Positions 26,995 through 35,704 of a stretch of 60,209 nt of DNA are shown one piece after another. Made by a program: the position numbers and the translations under genes. The DNA is from Streptomyces griseus subsp. griseus (GTDB lineage Bacteria > Actinomycetota > Actinomycetes > Streptomycetales > Streptomycetaceae), in assembly GCF_000720255.1 (NCBI RefSeq), contig NZ_JOJE01000047.1:1-60209 (forward strand), written 5' to 3'. The notes beneath the pieces are model-generated. The model had not been told where the DNA came from, made no database searches, and saw nothing but the letters and a program-made list of their open reading frames with translations. Every line of letters begins with the position of its first letter. Within the stretch, counting starts at the first letter, position 1.

Positions 26995-27456
26995 GTGGAC
27001 GCCACCGACGAGAAGATCATCGCCGAGCTGACCCGCAACGCCCGCGTCTCGCACTCCGAGCTGGCCGGCAAGGTACTGCTCTCCCGCAACGCGGTGCGCC
27101 AGCGCATCGAACGGCTGGAGCGCCAGGGCCACATCGCCGGCTACACCATCGTCCGCGCGGGCGACAACACCGGCCACGCCGTCTCGGCCCTCGTCCTCGT
27201 CCACCGCCAGGACCGCATGCGCGGAGGCGACGTCCTGGCCGCACTCAAACGCATCCCCGAGGTCGTCATCTGCGAGATCCTCAGCGGCGACTTCGACATC
27301 ATGGTGCGCCTGGAGGCGGCCTCACTGGAACGCATACGCAACATCTGGGAGAACATCGCCCAGATGCCCGGCGTACGGGACACGGTCACCGCGCTCACCC
27401 TGTCCAGCATCGTCAACCACCCGCGAGGGGAGCGGAGTTCAACGGCACCGGAGTGA
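26995..27456 (+). CDS. Lrp/AsnC-family transcriptional regulator
   Basis: A 153-residue feast/famine regulator. The N-terminal helix-turn-helix is at about residues 4-50 (DEKIIAELTRNARVSHSELA, LSRNAVRQRIERLERQG), and the C-terminal RAM ligand-binding domain carries VVICEILSGDFDIMVRLEA. GGAG lies 10 nt before the GTG at 26995; an ATG 84 bp upstream would read through the operator-like motif and add residues unlike the family. It is convergent with the aldehyde dehydrogenase/homoserine dehydrogenase operon. Amino-acid-responsive control of that operon or of the regulon is an inference. Confidence 0.9.
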   Translation: MDATDEKIIAELTRNARVSHSELAGKVLLSRNAVRQRIERLERQGHIAGYTIVRAGDNTGHAVSALVLVHRQDRMRGGDVLAALKRIPEVVICEILSGDFDIMVRLEAASLERIRNIWENIAQMPGVRDTVTALTLSSIVNHPRGERSSTAPE

Positions 27457-27536
27457 GCAGCGCCACCGCCTCTTCCCTGGACGGCAGCCAGCCCTGACCG
27501 CGAGCTCCACCACGTCGTGCTCGGCACAGAAGTCCG

Positions 27537-28967
27537 TCATTGGACCACGTCAGTGATGTGGTTGACGCAGACGACCTTGGGCTGGGTCATCTCCTCGAAG
27601 GCGAAGCGCACGCCTTCGCGGCCCATGCTGCCGTATTTGAAGCCGCCGAACGGCATGGCGTCGAAACGGTAGTCGGACGAGTCGTTGATCATGACTCCGC
27701 CGGCTTCCAGCAGCCGGGCCGCGCTCAGGGCGTGGTCCAGGCGCGAGGTGAAGATGCCCGCGTGGAGGCTGTAGTCGATGGCGTTGGCCTGCTCGATGGC
27801 ATCCTCGAAGGACGTGAACGGCTGCAGTACGACAACGGGGGCGAACACCTCCTCCTGCCAGATCGAGCAGGCCTGCGGGACGTCTGCCAGGACGGTCGGC
27901 GCGTACAGGGAGCCGGTGGCGTGGTTGCCGCACAGCAGCACCGCGCCCTGGGCCAGCGCCGTGTCGACCTTGGCCCGGGTGGCGGCCGCGGCCTCCTGAG
28001 TGATCATGGGGCCGACGTCGGTGCGCTCGTCGAGGGGGTCACCGACGCGCAGGAGTCTGGTGCTTGCGACGAAGGCGTCGCGGAAGCGCTCGTAGATTTC
28101 ACGGGCGATGAGGATCCGCTGGGTGCCGATGCAGTTCTGGCCCGCGGCCCAGAACGCGCCGGAGACACAGCAGGCGACTGCCTCGTCGAGGTCGGCGTCG
28201 TCCATGACGATGACCGGGGCGTTGCCGCCCAGATCCATGGCGAGCTTTTTCAGACCGGCCGTGCGGGAGATGGCCTCGCCGGTGGCGAAACCGCCGGTGA
28301 AGGACACCATGCGCACGTCGGGGGCGGCGACGATCGCGGCGGCGATGCCGGCGTCGCCGTTGACGACGGTGACGACCTCCTCGGGCAGGCCGGACTCGAT
28401 GAGGGTGTCGACCAGCCGCAGGGCGGACAGCGGCGTCAGCGCGGACGGTTTGAGGATGACCGCGTTGCCGCCGGCGATGGCCGGGCCGAGCTTGTGGGCG
28501 ACCAGGTTGAGGGGGTCGTTGAACGGGGTGATCGCGGCGATGACGCCCAGCGGTTCGCGGGTGAACCAGCCCTGCCGTTTCTCGGAGCCCTCATAGGAGT
28601 CGAAGGGGATGACCTCGCCGGCGTTGCGCCGTGCCTCGGCTCCGGACAGGGACAGGGTGTTGACCGCGCGGGCCACTTCCTTGCGGGCCTGGGTGATGGT
28701 CTTGCCTGCCTCGCTGACGATCAGCTGGGCGAAGGACTCGGCACGCCGCTCGATCAGGTGGGCGGCGCGCTCCAGGACCGCGGCCCTGGCGGCGCGGGAC
28801 AGCGCGGCGGCGGTGCGGCGCCCGCACCTGGCCTGCTGCAGGATGCCGCCGATGGCGCCTGCGTCGACGGTGGGCACGGAGGCGATGATCTCGCCGGTGT
28901 AGGGGTTGTGCACGGGCGCCGTGTCGGTGCCGAGTTCGATGGCCGAGGGCACGGCGGTGTCAGACAC
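27537..28967 (-). CDS. Aldehyde dehydrogenase paired with homoserine dehydrogenase
   Basis: A 476-residue NAD(P)+-dependent aldehyde dehydrogenase with catalytic Cys279 in [11 protein letters not shown], Rossmann segment [10 protein letters not shown] and C-terminal [13 protein letters not shown]. The usual general-base Glu in ELGG is Asp245 here ([11 protein letters not shown]). The start is a GTG at 28967 with GGAG 8 nt upstream, overlapping the homoserine dehydrogenase stop by 8 bp. The partner suggests the substrate is aspartate semialdehyde, giving aspartate; longer N-terminal readings run into the partner gene in another frame. Confidence 0.87.
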   Translation of the reverse strand: MSDTAVPSAIELGTDTAPVHNPYTGEIIASVPTVDAGAIGGILQQARCGRRTAAALSRAARAAVLERAAHLIERRAESFAQLIVSEAGKTITQARKEVARAVNTLSLSGAEARRNAGEVIPFDSYEGSEKRQGWFTREPLGVIAAITPFNDPLNLVAHKLGPAIAGGNAVILKPSALTPLSALRLVDTLIESGLPEEVVTVVNGDAGIAAAIVAAPDVRMVSFTGGFATGEAISRTAGLKKLAMDLGGNAPVIVMDDADLDEAVACCVSGAFWAAGQNCIGTQRILIAREIYERFRDAFVASTRLLRVGDPLDERTDVGPMITQEAAAATRAKVDTALAQGAVLLCGNHATGSLYAPTVLADVPQACSIWQEEVFAPVVVLQPFTSFEDAIEQANAIDYSLHAGIFTSRLDHALSAARLLEAGGVMINDSSDYRFDAMPFGGFKYGSMGREGVRFAFEEMTQPKVVCVNHITDVVQ

Positions 28968-30048
28968 GGTGCGTCTCCTGGAGAACGGGGCGGAAGGGGG
29001 CGGTGTCGTCGTCGGCGTGGCGCTGGTGGATGGCGGTGATGTCCGACAGCAGGGCGTAGGCGGTCTCGATACGGCCGGCGCCCGGCCCGCACACCGTGAC
29101 GGTGCCGAGGAGGTCGGTGTGGAAGGCGACCGCGTTGAGGGGGCCGGAGATCCCCGCCAGCGGGTGGTGGGCGGGCAGGGCGAGCGGGGCGACGCGGGCA
29201 TCGACGGTGCCGTCCTCGTGGCGGGTGGCGGAGCCGACCAGCTTCCAGCGCAGCCCCTTGGCGGCGGCGTCCCGCACCTCGTCCGGCGTGATCGCGGAGA
29301 TGCCCTCGCAGAAGACGTCCTCGCGGCGCAGGTCGGCGCCGAGGACCTCGTTGGCCAGGATCATGACTTTGAGCTGGACGTCGTGGCCCTCGATGTCGGC
29401 GGTGGGGTCGGCTTCGGCGTATCCGAGGTCCTGTGCTTCCCTGATGGCCGCCGAAAGCTCGATGCCCTCTTCGAGGCGGCCCAGGATGTGGTTCGAGGTG
29501 CCGTTCATGATGCCCTGGACGCCGGTGATCTCCAGACCGCCGAACATGCGCTGGGCGGTGCGCAGGATGGGAGTGCCGCTGAGTACCGAGCCCTCGAACT
29601 CGAAGCTGACACCACGCTCGGCAGCCAGCCGCTTCAGGGCTCGGCCGGCGAGGGCGACCGGGCCCTTGTTGGTGGTGCACACGTGCTTGCCCGATTCCAG
29701 GGCCCAGCGCACATGAGAGAGGGCAGGCTCGCCGTCGGTGGGGTTGGTGAACGTCGCCTCCACGACAATGTCGGCCGGGACCTCGCGGATCACCCACTCG
29801 TTGCGCGGATCAGCGCTGCCGGCTGCGAGGTGCGCGAAGCTCAGCTCCCCGGGCTCGGCCGCCAGCAGCGGCGCCAGATCGATGCCGTCGGTGTCCACCA
29901 GGGAACCGGCCCGCAGATCGGTGATCGCCACGACGCGCAGGGCGAAACCCAGCTCCTTCGCCAGGCGCTCCCCGCTCTGGGATATCAGCTCGGCAAGCGC
30001 GCGATTGACGCCGCCGAAGCCGATGAGGGCGAGATCGTATCGGCCCAT
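28960..30048 (-). CDS. Homoserine dehydrogenase
   Basis: A 362-residue enzyme interconverting L-homoserine and L-aspartate 4-semialdehyde. The nucleotide fold is at the N-terminus ([16 protein letters not shown]), the catalytic region shows [10 protein letters not shown] and [11 protein letters not shown], and [20 protein letters not shown] is the homoserine dehydrogenase signature. There is no ACT regulatory domain and no fused aspartokinase, unlike the usual feedback-regulated actinobacterial Hom (about 430 residues). With the coupled aldehyde dehydrogenase this suggests a catabolic, oxidative direction from homoserine to aspartate (inference). AGGAG precedes the ATG. Confidence 0.9.
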   Translation of the reverse strand: MGRYDLALIGFGGVNRALAELISQSGERLAKELGFALRVVAITDLRAGSLVDTDGIDLAPLLAAEPGELSFAHLAAGSADPRNEWVIREVPADIVVEATFTNPTDGEPALSHVRWALESGKHVCTTNKGPVALAGRALKRLAAERGVSFEFEGSVLSGTPILRTAQRMFGGLEITGVQGIMNGTSNHILGRLEEGIELSAAIREAQDLGYAEADPTADIEGHDVQLKVMILANEVLGADLRREDVFCEGISAITPDEVRDAAAKGLRWKLVGSATRHEDGTVDARVAPLALPAHHPLAGISGPLNAVAFHTDLLGTVTVCGPGAGRIETAYALLSDITAIHQRHADDDTAPFRPVLQETHRV

Positions 30049-30182
30049 GAGATCGCTCCTTCACAGTCCGCCGCCTTCACGGTGCGGCTGCTGAAGAGCC
30101 TCGCTTCTCCGCCTGTCACCTGCTCCATGCCGCAACGACCACACGCCATGCCGATCTGCACCGTTGTGATGACGATTCGCTC

Positions 30183-30204
30183 ACCCGTGTCCGGCGACAC
30201 GGGT
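30183..30204 (-). terminator. Hairpin between the lysR-like and homoserine dehydrogenase genes
   Basis: ACCCGTGTC and GACACGGGT pair perfectly over 9 bp with a 4-nt loop, 58 bp after the LysR gene stop and 135 bp before the homoserine dehydrogenase start; it likely ends lysR transcription. Confidence 0.65.
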
Positions 30205-30261
30205 TCACTGGCCCAGCACCGGACGGGACGCCAAGCAACGAAGGTCGGACATGCCCAGCGG

Positions 30262-31164
30262 TCACACCGTTGCGGAATCTTCTTCGAGCCGGCTCGTCTT
30301 GGCCCGCAGCCATGCCGTCAGTCGGCGAACGCGTCCGTCCCGCTCGGGTGATTGGCGGCTGAGGAGGTGGTAGCTGGTGCCGTCGGGGACGAACCCGAAG
30401 GGTGCGACGAGTTGCCCTCGCTCCAGGTCGTCGCGGACGACGGCATACGGGGCGATGGCGACTCCGACGCCGGCCGCGGCAGCCTGGAGGGTCAGGTAGA
30501 AGTGCTCCAGGGTCTGCTCGGAGGCGGGCTCTGCTTTCATTCCGGTGATACGTCGCCAGTCGTCCCACGCCTGCGGTCGTGTGTCGGTGTGCAGAAGGGC
30601 TACCTGCGATATACCGGCGGCGCCGGTCAGGCCGGTCGCGAGATCGGGCCGACAGACAGGTCCGATCCGCTCTGCGAACAAGCGGATCCGGCTCGCCTCT
30701 TCAGGGAACGGGAAGTCGTCTCGGCGGATCGCGAGATCGATGTTGTCCCGCTCGAAGAAGACAGGGCCGCCGCCTGCGGACAGGTGGACGGCTACGTCCG
30801 GCACGTTCACGGCCAGATCAGGGAGCCGGGGAATGAGCCATCGCATCAGGAGTGTGGGCTCACACGAGAGGGTGAGCGGTCCAGCGGGTGTGCGGTGTGA
30901 GATCTGCCGGGCTGCCGCATCGATCTGATCGAGCGCGTCCCGGACGACGGCCGCCAGTTGGCGCGCCTGCGGGGTCGGGCGCAGGGCGCGGGTCTGTCGT
31001 TCGAACAGCGATATTCCAAGGGACCGTTCCAGGTTCTGCACCTGTCGGCTCACCGCGCCATGTGTGACATGCAGTTCCTGCGCCGCCGCGGTCATGCTCG
31101 CGTGCCGGACGGTCGCCTCGAAGGGCAGCAGCGTATTCAGGGGAGGAAGGGCCGACCATCGCAT
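30262..31164 (-). CDS. LysR-family transcriptional regulator
   Basis: A 300-residue LysR-type regulator. The helix-turn-helix lies in the first 65 residues (FEATVRHASMTAAAQELHVT, then HGAVSRQVQNLERSLGISLF), and a periplasmic-binding-like effector domain spans about residues 90-295 (PLTLSCEPTLLMRWLIPRL, AAAAGVGVAIAPY). It is divergent from the DUF1537/PdxA2 operon across a 110-bp spacer with an inverted repeat, the usual layout for a LysR regulator and its target. Confidence 0.93.
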   Translation of the reverse strand: MRWSALPPLNTLLPFEATVRHASMTAAAQELHVTHGAVSRQVQNLERSLGISLFERQTRALRPTPQARQLAAVVRDALDQIDAAARQISHRTPAGPLTLSCEPTLLMRWLIPRLPDLAVNVPDVAVHLSAGGGPVFFERDNIDLAIRRDDFPFPEEASRIRLFAERIGPVCRPDLATGLTGAAGISQVALLHTDTRPQAWDDWRRITGMKAEPASEQTLEHFYLTLQAAAAGVGVAIAPYAVVRDDLERGQLVAPFGFVPDGTSYHLLSRQSPERDGRVRRLTAWLRAKTSRLEEDSATV

Positions 31165-31176
31165 GCGTGAATTCTA

Positions 31177-31193
31177 CTCACAGGTCTTGTGAG
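31177..31193. promoter_or_regulatory. Putative LysR-type operator
   Basis: CTCACA-N5-TGTGAG is a perfect inverted repeat 12 bp from the lysR start and about 80 bp upstream of the divergent DUF1537 gene, where a LysR protein would be expected to bind. Confidence 0.6.
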
Positions 31194-31274
31194 GATGAAT
31201 CGTTTGTCCTGCCCTTTCATCTGAACGACCATTGATCTCGTCACAGACAAGGGTGGCAAACGGAGAGGTGGGGC

Positions 31275-32468
31275 ATGACATTCCGCAACGAGGCGCGGCA
31301 GGGTATCGCCATCCTGGCGGATGACCTCACCAGCGCGGGGGACGGTGCCGCGCCGTTCCGCCAGACAGGTCACGACGCCCGGATCCTGCTCACCACCACA
31401 GCAGGCGTGCCGCGGCACGTCGTGGGCGTGAACGCGGTTGACCTCGGGAGCCGGGTGCTGGACGAGGAGGCCGCCGCTTCGCGTACGGGGCGGGCGGCCC
31501 GCCTGTGCGCCGGCTCCGAATTGCTCTTCAAAACGGTGGATTCCACCCTGCGCGGTCATGTCGCGGCAGAGGTCCGGGCCGCATGGGCCGGATCGCGGAG
31601 GCGGGCCGTCGTCATCGCTCCGGCCTTCCCCGCGGAGGGCAGAGTGACGGTGGCGGGGGTCCAGTACGTGCGGGGCGTGCCGGTCCACGAGAGCGACTAC
31701 GCCCGCGACCCGGTACACCCCGTGCGGTGCTCGGACCTCGCCACGCTGTTCCCGGAGGCCGTTCTCGCGCAGCGGGACCGGGCAGCCGAGCTGCCCGAAC
31801 TGATCGGGAACGGTGACCTGATCGTCTATTCCGCCGCCGAGGACGGCGACCTCGACCGTCTGGTGGCAGCGGTGCCGCGGCTCGACGAAGTGTTGTGGGT
31901 CGGCTCCCCAGGTCTGGCGGCCGCCCTGGCCCGAGCGTGTCCACGTGCTACGGGCAGCGCTGCACCACTGCCCGCCCCGGCCCGACGCCCACTGATCGTG
32001 GTCGGCAGCACCAACCCGGCGACCCGACGGCAGCTGGTCGAGCTGCACACCAGGGAGGACGTCCAGGGTGTCACCGTCGGCGTCGATCCGGCCCCGGCCG
32101 TGGAGACGCTGCGAGGCCTGACGGCCCCCGTCCTCACCCTGCGGACACCCGATGAACGCCACACCCCACAGACCGCACAAGCACTCGCCCGCTCTCAGGC
32201 GGCAGTCGTCCAGGCGCTGACCGAAGACCACACGGTCGACGCGCTCGTCATCACCGGAGGAGAAACGGCCACCACCGTGCTCCAGCCCCTCGGCGCCACC
32301 GGCATCGACCTGCTCGACGAACCTGAACCCGGCGTCGTCCGCGGATCTCTGATCGGCCGACTCCCCCTTCCCGTGCTGATCAAAGCAGGCGGCTTCGGCG
32401 ACGACGCCATGCTCCTGCGCCTGTGCCACCTCATCCGACATCCCCTCGCCCCAGGAGAGCACGCATGA
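31275..32468 (+). CDS. Four-carbon acid sugar kinase family protein (DUF1537)
   Basis: A 397-residue kinase of the four-carbon acid sugar kinase (DtnK/OtnK, DUF1537) family, which phosphorylates D-threonate, erythronate or related acids with ATP. The N-terminal sugar-acid-binding domain shows AILADDLTSAGDGAAPF and FKTVDSTLRGH; the C-terminal nucleotide-binding domain shows LIVVGSTNPATRRQL, VITGGETATTVL and LIKAGGFGDD. It is coupled by ATGA overlap to a PdxA2-like dehydrogenase, the known partner in D-threonate/erythronate breakdown to dihydroxyacetone phosphate and CO2. Confidence 0.9.
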   Translation: MTFRNEARQGIAILADDLTSAGDGAAPFRQTGHDARILLTTTAGVPRHVVGVNAVDLGSRVLDEEAAASRTGRAARLCAGSELLFKTVDSTLRGHVAAEVRAAWAGSRRRAVVIAPAFPAEGRVTVAGVQYVRGVPVHESDYARDPVHPVRCSDLATLFPEAVLAQRDRAAELPELIGNGDLIVYSAAEDGDLDRLVAAVPRLDEVLWVGSPGLAAALARACPRATGSAAPLPAPARRPLIVVGSTNPATRRQLVELHTREDVQGVTVGVDPAPAVETLRGLTAPVLTLRTPDERHTPQTAQALARSQAAVVQALTEDHTVDALVITGGETATTVLQPLGATGIDLLDEPEPGVVRGSLIGRLPLPVLIKAGGFGDDAMLLRLCHLIRHPLAPGEHA

Positions 32469-33454
32469 GCCCGATCGCCATCACCATGGGCGACCCCTGC
32501 GGAATCGGCCCCGAGATCACCCTCAAAGCGTGCGCCGATTCCCGGCGCACCGCGCCCGTCGTCGTCATCGGCGACATGGACGTCCTAGCCCGCGCCGACA
32601 AGATCGCCGACACTCACCTCGCACTCCGCCCCATCTCCTCGGTGGATGAGGCGAAGTTCGCACCCGGCACGGTGGACGTCCTTGCCGAGGACGGCCTTCC
32701 GGCCGACCTGCCCTGCGGCAGACTCGACGCCCGAGCCGGAGCGGCGTCCTTCCAGTACGTCCGCCGCGGTATCCAGCTCGCGATGGCCCACGAGATACGG
32801 GCTCTGGTGACCGCGCCGATCAACAAGGAAGCACTCCGCCTGTCCGGCGTCCCCTACCCCGGGCACACCGAGATCCTCGCCGACCTGTCCGGCACCAGGG
32901 ACTACGCGATGATGATGGCCACCGACGAACTGCGGATCGTCCTGGTCACCGTGCACCAGTCACTCCGCACCGCGATCGACGCGATCACCACAGCCCGCGT
33001 ACTGGACACCGTCCGCCTCACCCACCGCACACTCCAGCGCAGCGGCCTGCCCTCCCCCCGTATCGCCGTCGCCGGCCTCAACCCGCACGCAGGGGAGAAC
33101 GGCCTCTTCGGTCGCGAGGACCAGGACATCATCACCCCTGCCATCCAGACCGCGCAGAGCGAAGGCATCCGGGCCAGCGGACCCTGGCCCGCCGACACCG
33201 TCTTCATGCGAGCCCGCGCCGGAGCCTTCGACGCCGTGGTCGCCCAGTACCACGACCAGGGCCTCATCCCCGTCAAGTACCTCGGGATCGAACACGGCGT
33301 CAACATCACCATCGGCCTGCCCTTCGTCCGCACCAGCGTCGACCACGGCACCGCCTTCGACATCGCCGGTCTCGGCACGGCCGACCACACCAGCCTGCTC
33401 GCCGCCCTGACCCACGCCGACCGCCTGTCCTCAGGGGCACCGGACCGCCCCTGA
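32465..33454 (+). CDS. pdxA2: PdxA2-like 4-phospho-D-threonate/erythronate dehydrogenase
   Basis: A 329-residue member of the 4-hydroxythreonine-4-phosphate dehydrogenase family. Motifs seen are ITMGDPCGIGPEI, the substrate/metal site TAPINKEALRLSG with PGHTEILA, GLNPHAGENGLFGREDQDII, and AQYHDQGLIPVKYLG. Sequence alone does not separate PdxA from PdxA2, but fusion by ATGA overlap to a DUF1537 kinase is the diagnostic context of PdxA2, which oxidises and decarboxylates 4-phospho-D-threonate or -erythronate. The ATG at 32465 is used because it overlaps the kinase stop. Confidence 0.88.
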   Translation: MSPIAITMGDPCGIGPEITLKACADSRRTAPVVVIGDMDVLARADKIADTHLALRPISSVDEAKFAPGTVDVLAEDGLPADLPCGRLDARAGAASFQYVRRGIQLAMAHEIRALVTAPINKEALRLSGVPYPGHTEILADLSGTRDYAMMMATDELRIVLVTVHQSLRTAIDAITTARVLDTVRLTHRTLQRSGLPSPRIAVAGLNPHAGENGLFGREDQDIITPAIQTAQSEGIRASGPWPADTVFMRARAGAFDAVVAQYHDQGLIPVKYLGIEHGVNITIGLPFVRTSVDHGTAFDIAGLGTADHTSLLAALTHADRLSSGAPDRP

Positions 33455-33500
33455 CCCACCGGCTCACATCAGCCCCGGCACAGAAAACGGTAAGGAAACC

Positions 33501-34160
33501 ATGGACTTCATCTTCATGCTCACCCGCGACGACCGCACTGTCACCGACTGCCTCGAGGTCCTCGACACCATCGGGGACCTCGGCATCACCCACATCGGGT
33601 TCAAGGACATCGGCGTTGACCCCGACACCCTCGCCCAGCTCCACACCCGTCTCAGAAACATGGGCGCCACCACGTACCTCGAAGTCGTCAGCACCCACCG
33701 GGACCAGGCACTCGCCTCAGTACGGACGGCCACCGAACTCGGCGTCGACTGGCTGATGGGCGGCACCTGGATCGAGGAGACCCTCACCTTCCTGCGCGGC
33801 ACGTCCATCGGGTACCTGCCCTTCGCGGGAGAACCCCTGGGCCACCCCACCCGCCTCGCCGGCGGCCCGGACCGCATCGCCGATGACTGCCGACGAGCGG
33901 AGGCCGCCGGCTGTGCCGGGGTCGACCTCCTCGCGTACCGCGCCACCGATGCCGACCCTCTCGATCTGGTCCGCGCCGCCCGCGCCGCCACCACCGGCCG
34001 CCTGGTCGTCGCCGGCTCCATCACCAGCACCGACCAGATACAGGCGCTCGCATCAGCCGGAGCCGACGCCTTCACCATCGGATCCGCCGCTTTCGACGGC
34101 ACCCTGCGGCCGCACGCCGGCACCCTCCGATCCCAACTGGCCCCCGTGGTGGGTCTGTAG
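33501..34160 (+). CDS. Uncharacterised TIM-barrel protein linked to DUF1537/PdxA2
   Basis: A 219-residue protein I cannot assign to a named enzyme. It has the look of a small phosphate-binding (beta/alpha)8 barrel: regular strand-helix units such as ITHIGFKDIGVD, TYLEVVST, GVDWLMGGTW, GCAGVDLLAYRAT, RLVVAGSITSTDQIQALASA and GADAFTIGSAAFD. The last two units form a typical phosphate-binding Gly-rich loop (GS..s..qi..l..aGAdaftiG). It lies 46 bp after pdxA2 in the same operon, so it probably acts on a phosphorylated C3-C4 intermediate, as an isomerase, epimerase or aldolase. That role is inferred from position and fold only. Confidence 0.7.
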   Translation: MDFIFMLTRDDRTVTDCLEVLDTIGDLGITHIGFKDIGVDPDTLAQLHTRLRNMGATTYLEVVSTHRDQALASVRTATELGVDWLMGGTWIEETLTFLRGTSIGYLPFAGEPLGHPTRLAGGPDRIADDCRRAEAAGCAGVDLLAYRATDADPLDLVRAARAATTGRLVVAGSITSTDQIQALASAGADAFTIGSAAFDGTLRPHAGTLRSQLAPVVGL

Positions 34161-34309
34161 CGAGAGCCACCCCCGGGAACCCAAAAGGAAGACGGCGCGG
34201 AACGTCCCGTGCGAGCGGGAGCGGTCACCGCTTCGCCGGCCGGGATGAAGCGGCATTCGCCGGTGCACGAGGACCGGGCAAGGTCACGGGCGCGGTGAGC
34301 TCGAGTCAC

Positions 34310-34360
34310 ATGGCCATCCGCTGGACCTCTTGACTCTCCACTGAGCCACTGCCACCCTCT
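34310..34360 (-). other. Footprint of an iclR leader without the gene
   Basis: Read on the minus strand from motif D, the sequence runs TCTGGCACAGAGGGTGGCAG, TGGCTCAGTGGAGAGTCAAG and AGGTCCAGC, closely matching the iclR1 leader after motif A (TCTGGCACAGAGAATGACAG, TGGCTTCAGAGGGGAGTCAA, GAGGGTGTCCAGC). No IclR coding sequence follows; the PdxA2 operon's 3' end is there instead. The whole divergent control region was apparently duplicated and the regulator lost. Confidence 0.6.
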
Positions 34361-34394
34361 GTGCCAGATACCAGCATTACATACCACAATGTGG
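34361..34394 (-). promoter_or_regulatory. Operator-like 34-nt motif D, upstream of the second flavoprotein-deacylase pair
   Basis: On the minus strand: CCAC-ATT-GTGG, then TATGTAATGCTGGTATC, then TGGCAC. TGGTATGT and TGGTATCT are direct repeats 13 nt apart. It sits 153 nt before the flavoprotein GTG start in the same relative orientation as motif A to copy A (167 nt). Confidence 0.7.
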
Positions 34395-34546
34395 CACATG
34401 GGGGGGGATCCGAGGACCGGGGTGGATCCCCGAACCTGGGACGAATGCGAGCGTCGGGCCCCAAGGGCCCGCTCCCCTCCACGTTGCCTCCAAGCATCCT
34501 CACGCACGGGGCCCGGCTTGCGGCCCGGCCATGAAAGGAAATTCCT

Positions 34547-35686
34547 GTGTCAGCTGCGAGGAAGCGCGTCGCCGTGGTCGGCTTGGGAACAATGGGCAGT
34601 CAGGCCGCCTGGCGGCTGGCGGCCCGGGGGGCCGAGGTCGTCGGCTACGACCGCTACGCACCCGGCCACGACCGCAGCGCCGCAGGCGGCGAGACCCGGG
34701 TCTTCCGCAGCGTGCAGACCCACGACAGCCGCTATGTGCCGCTCGTCCGGCACGCCGACGCCCTCTGGAAGCAGTTGCAGGCGGAGACCGGGCGGGAACT
34801 GCGCCGCCTGACCGGAGCCCTGGTCATGGGGCCGGCCGACGACCCCGAGATGCGTACCGTCATGGACGGCATCGCCGAGCACGGCCTCGACCACGAGGTG
34901 ATCGACGCCGAGGCGATGGCCAAGCGTTTCCCGCAGTTCCGCGTCGACGACGGCGATCTGGTGGTCCGCGACTCCCACGCGGGCTTCATCCGCCCCGAGC
35001 TGACGGTCCAGACCGCGGCCCGGCGCGCCGAGCAGCTGGGCGCCCGGATCCGCCGCTATACCCCGGTGCGGGACGTCACTCCCCTCGCCGGGGGAGGCGT
35101 GGAGATCCGCACCGACACCGACACGGAGCGCTTCGACGCGGCGGTCGTCACGCCCGGCCCGTGGGTGGGCGACCTGCTGCCCGACCTGCCGTGGGAGGTG
35201 AGCGTCTACCGCGCGATCAGCGCCTGGTTCCTGCCCTACGAGGACCACCCGGCAGACGCCGAACGTCCCGCCTTCATCCGCTGCGGCGACATCCCCTTCT
35301 ATGGCATCCCGTCCCCGGACGGCCTGGCCGTCAAGCTCGGCCTGCCCCAGGCCCACCACAAGCCCGTGGACGATCCGAACCGGCTGAACCGGACCGTCGC
35401 ACCGGAAGAACTGGAGACCTTCACCACGGCGGTGCGGCGCCACCTGCCCGGCCTGAGCCCCGATCCAGTGCGCGTGTCCGTCTTCATGGAGGGCTACACG
35501 GACAGCACCCGGCCGTTGGTCGGCCCTTTGCCGGGCTGCGACGACATCGTCCTGCTGGCCGGCTTCTCCGGCCAGGGCTTCAAGATCTCGCCCGCCATGG
35601 GCGACATCGCCGCGGACCTCGCCCTGGAGGGCCGCACCTCCCAGCCGATCGACTTCATCACCACAGACGGCCGCGCCACGGCCTGA
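34547..35686 (+). CDS. Sarcosine/N-methyltryptophan oxidase-like flavoprotein (copy B)
   Basis: A 379-residue flavin oxidase of the monomeric sarcosine oxidase family, the same length as copy A and near-identical over the first 55 residues (MSAARKRVAVVG, DRYAPGHDRSAAGGE). GLGTMG (12-17) binds FAD. The region where covalent-FAD enzymes carry cysteine reads VSVFMEGYTDSTRP, again without cysteine. The start codon is GTG with AAAGGAAA upstream, the same leader as copy A. Substrate-side loops differ (for example the SAWYVPTAP segment of copy A versus SAWFLPYEDHP), so the two probably act on related but different N-substituted amino acids. Confidence 0.88.
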   Translation: MSAARKRVAVVGLGTMGSQAAWRLAARGAEVVGYDRYAPGHDRSAAGGETRVFRSVQTHDSRYVPLVRHADALWKQLQAETGRELRRLTGALVMGPADDPEMRTVMDGIAEHGLDHEVIDAEAMAKRFPQFRVDDGDLVVRDSHAGFIRPELTVQTAARRAEQLGARIRRYTPVRDVTPLAGGGVEIRTDTDTERFDAAVVTPGPWVGDLLPDLPWEVSVYRAISAWFLPYEDHPADAERPAFIRCGDIPFYGIPSPDGLAVKLGLPQAHHKPVDDPNRLNRTVAPEELETFTTAVRRHLPGLSPDPVRVSVFMEGYTDSTRPLVGPLPGCDDIVLLAGFSGQGFKISPAMGDIAADLALEGRTSQPIDFITTDGRATA

Positions 35687-35704
35687 GTCCGAACGAGGTA
35701 AGCC

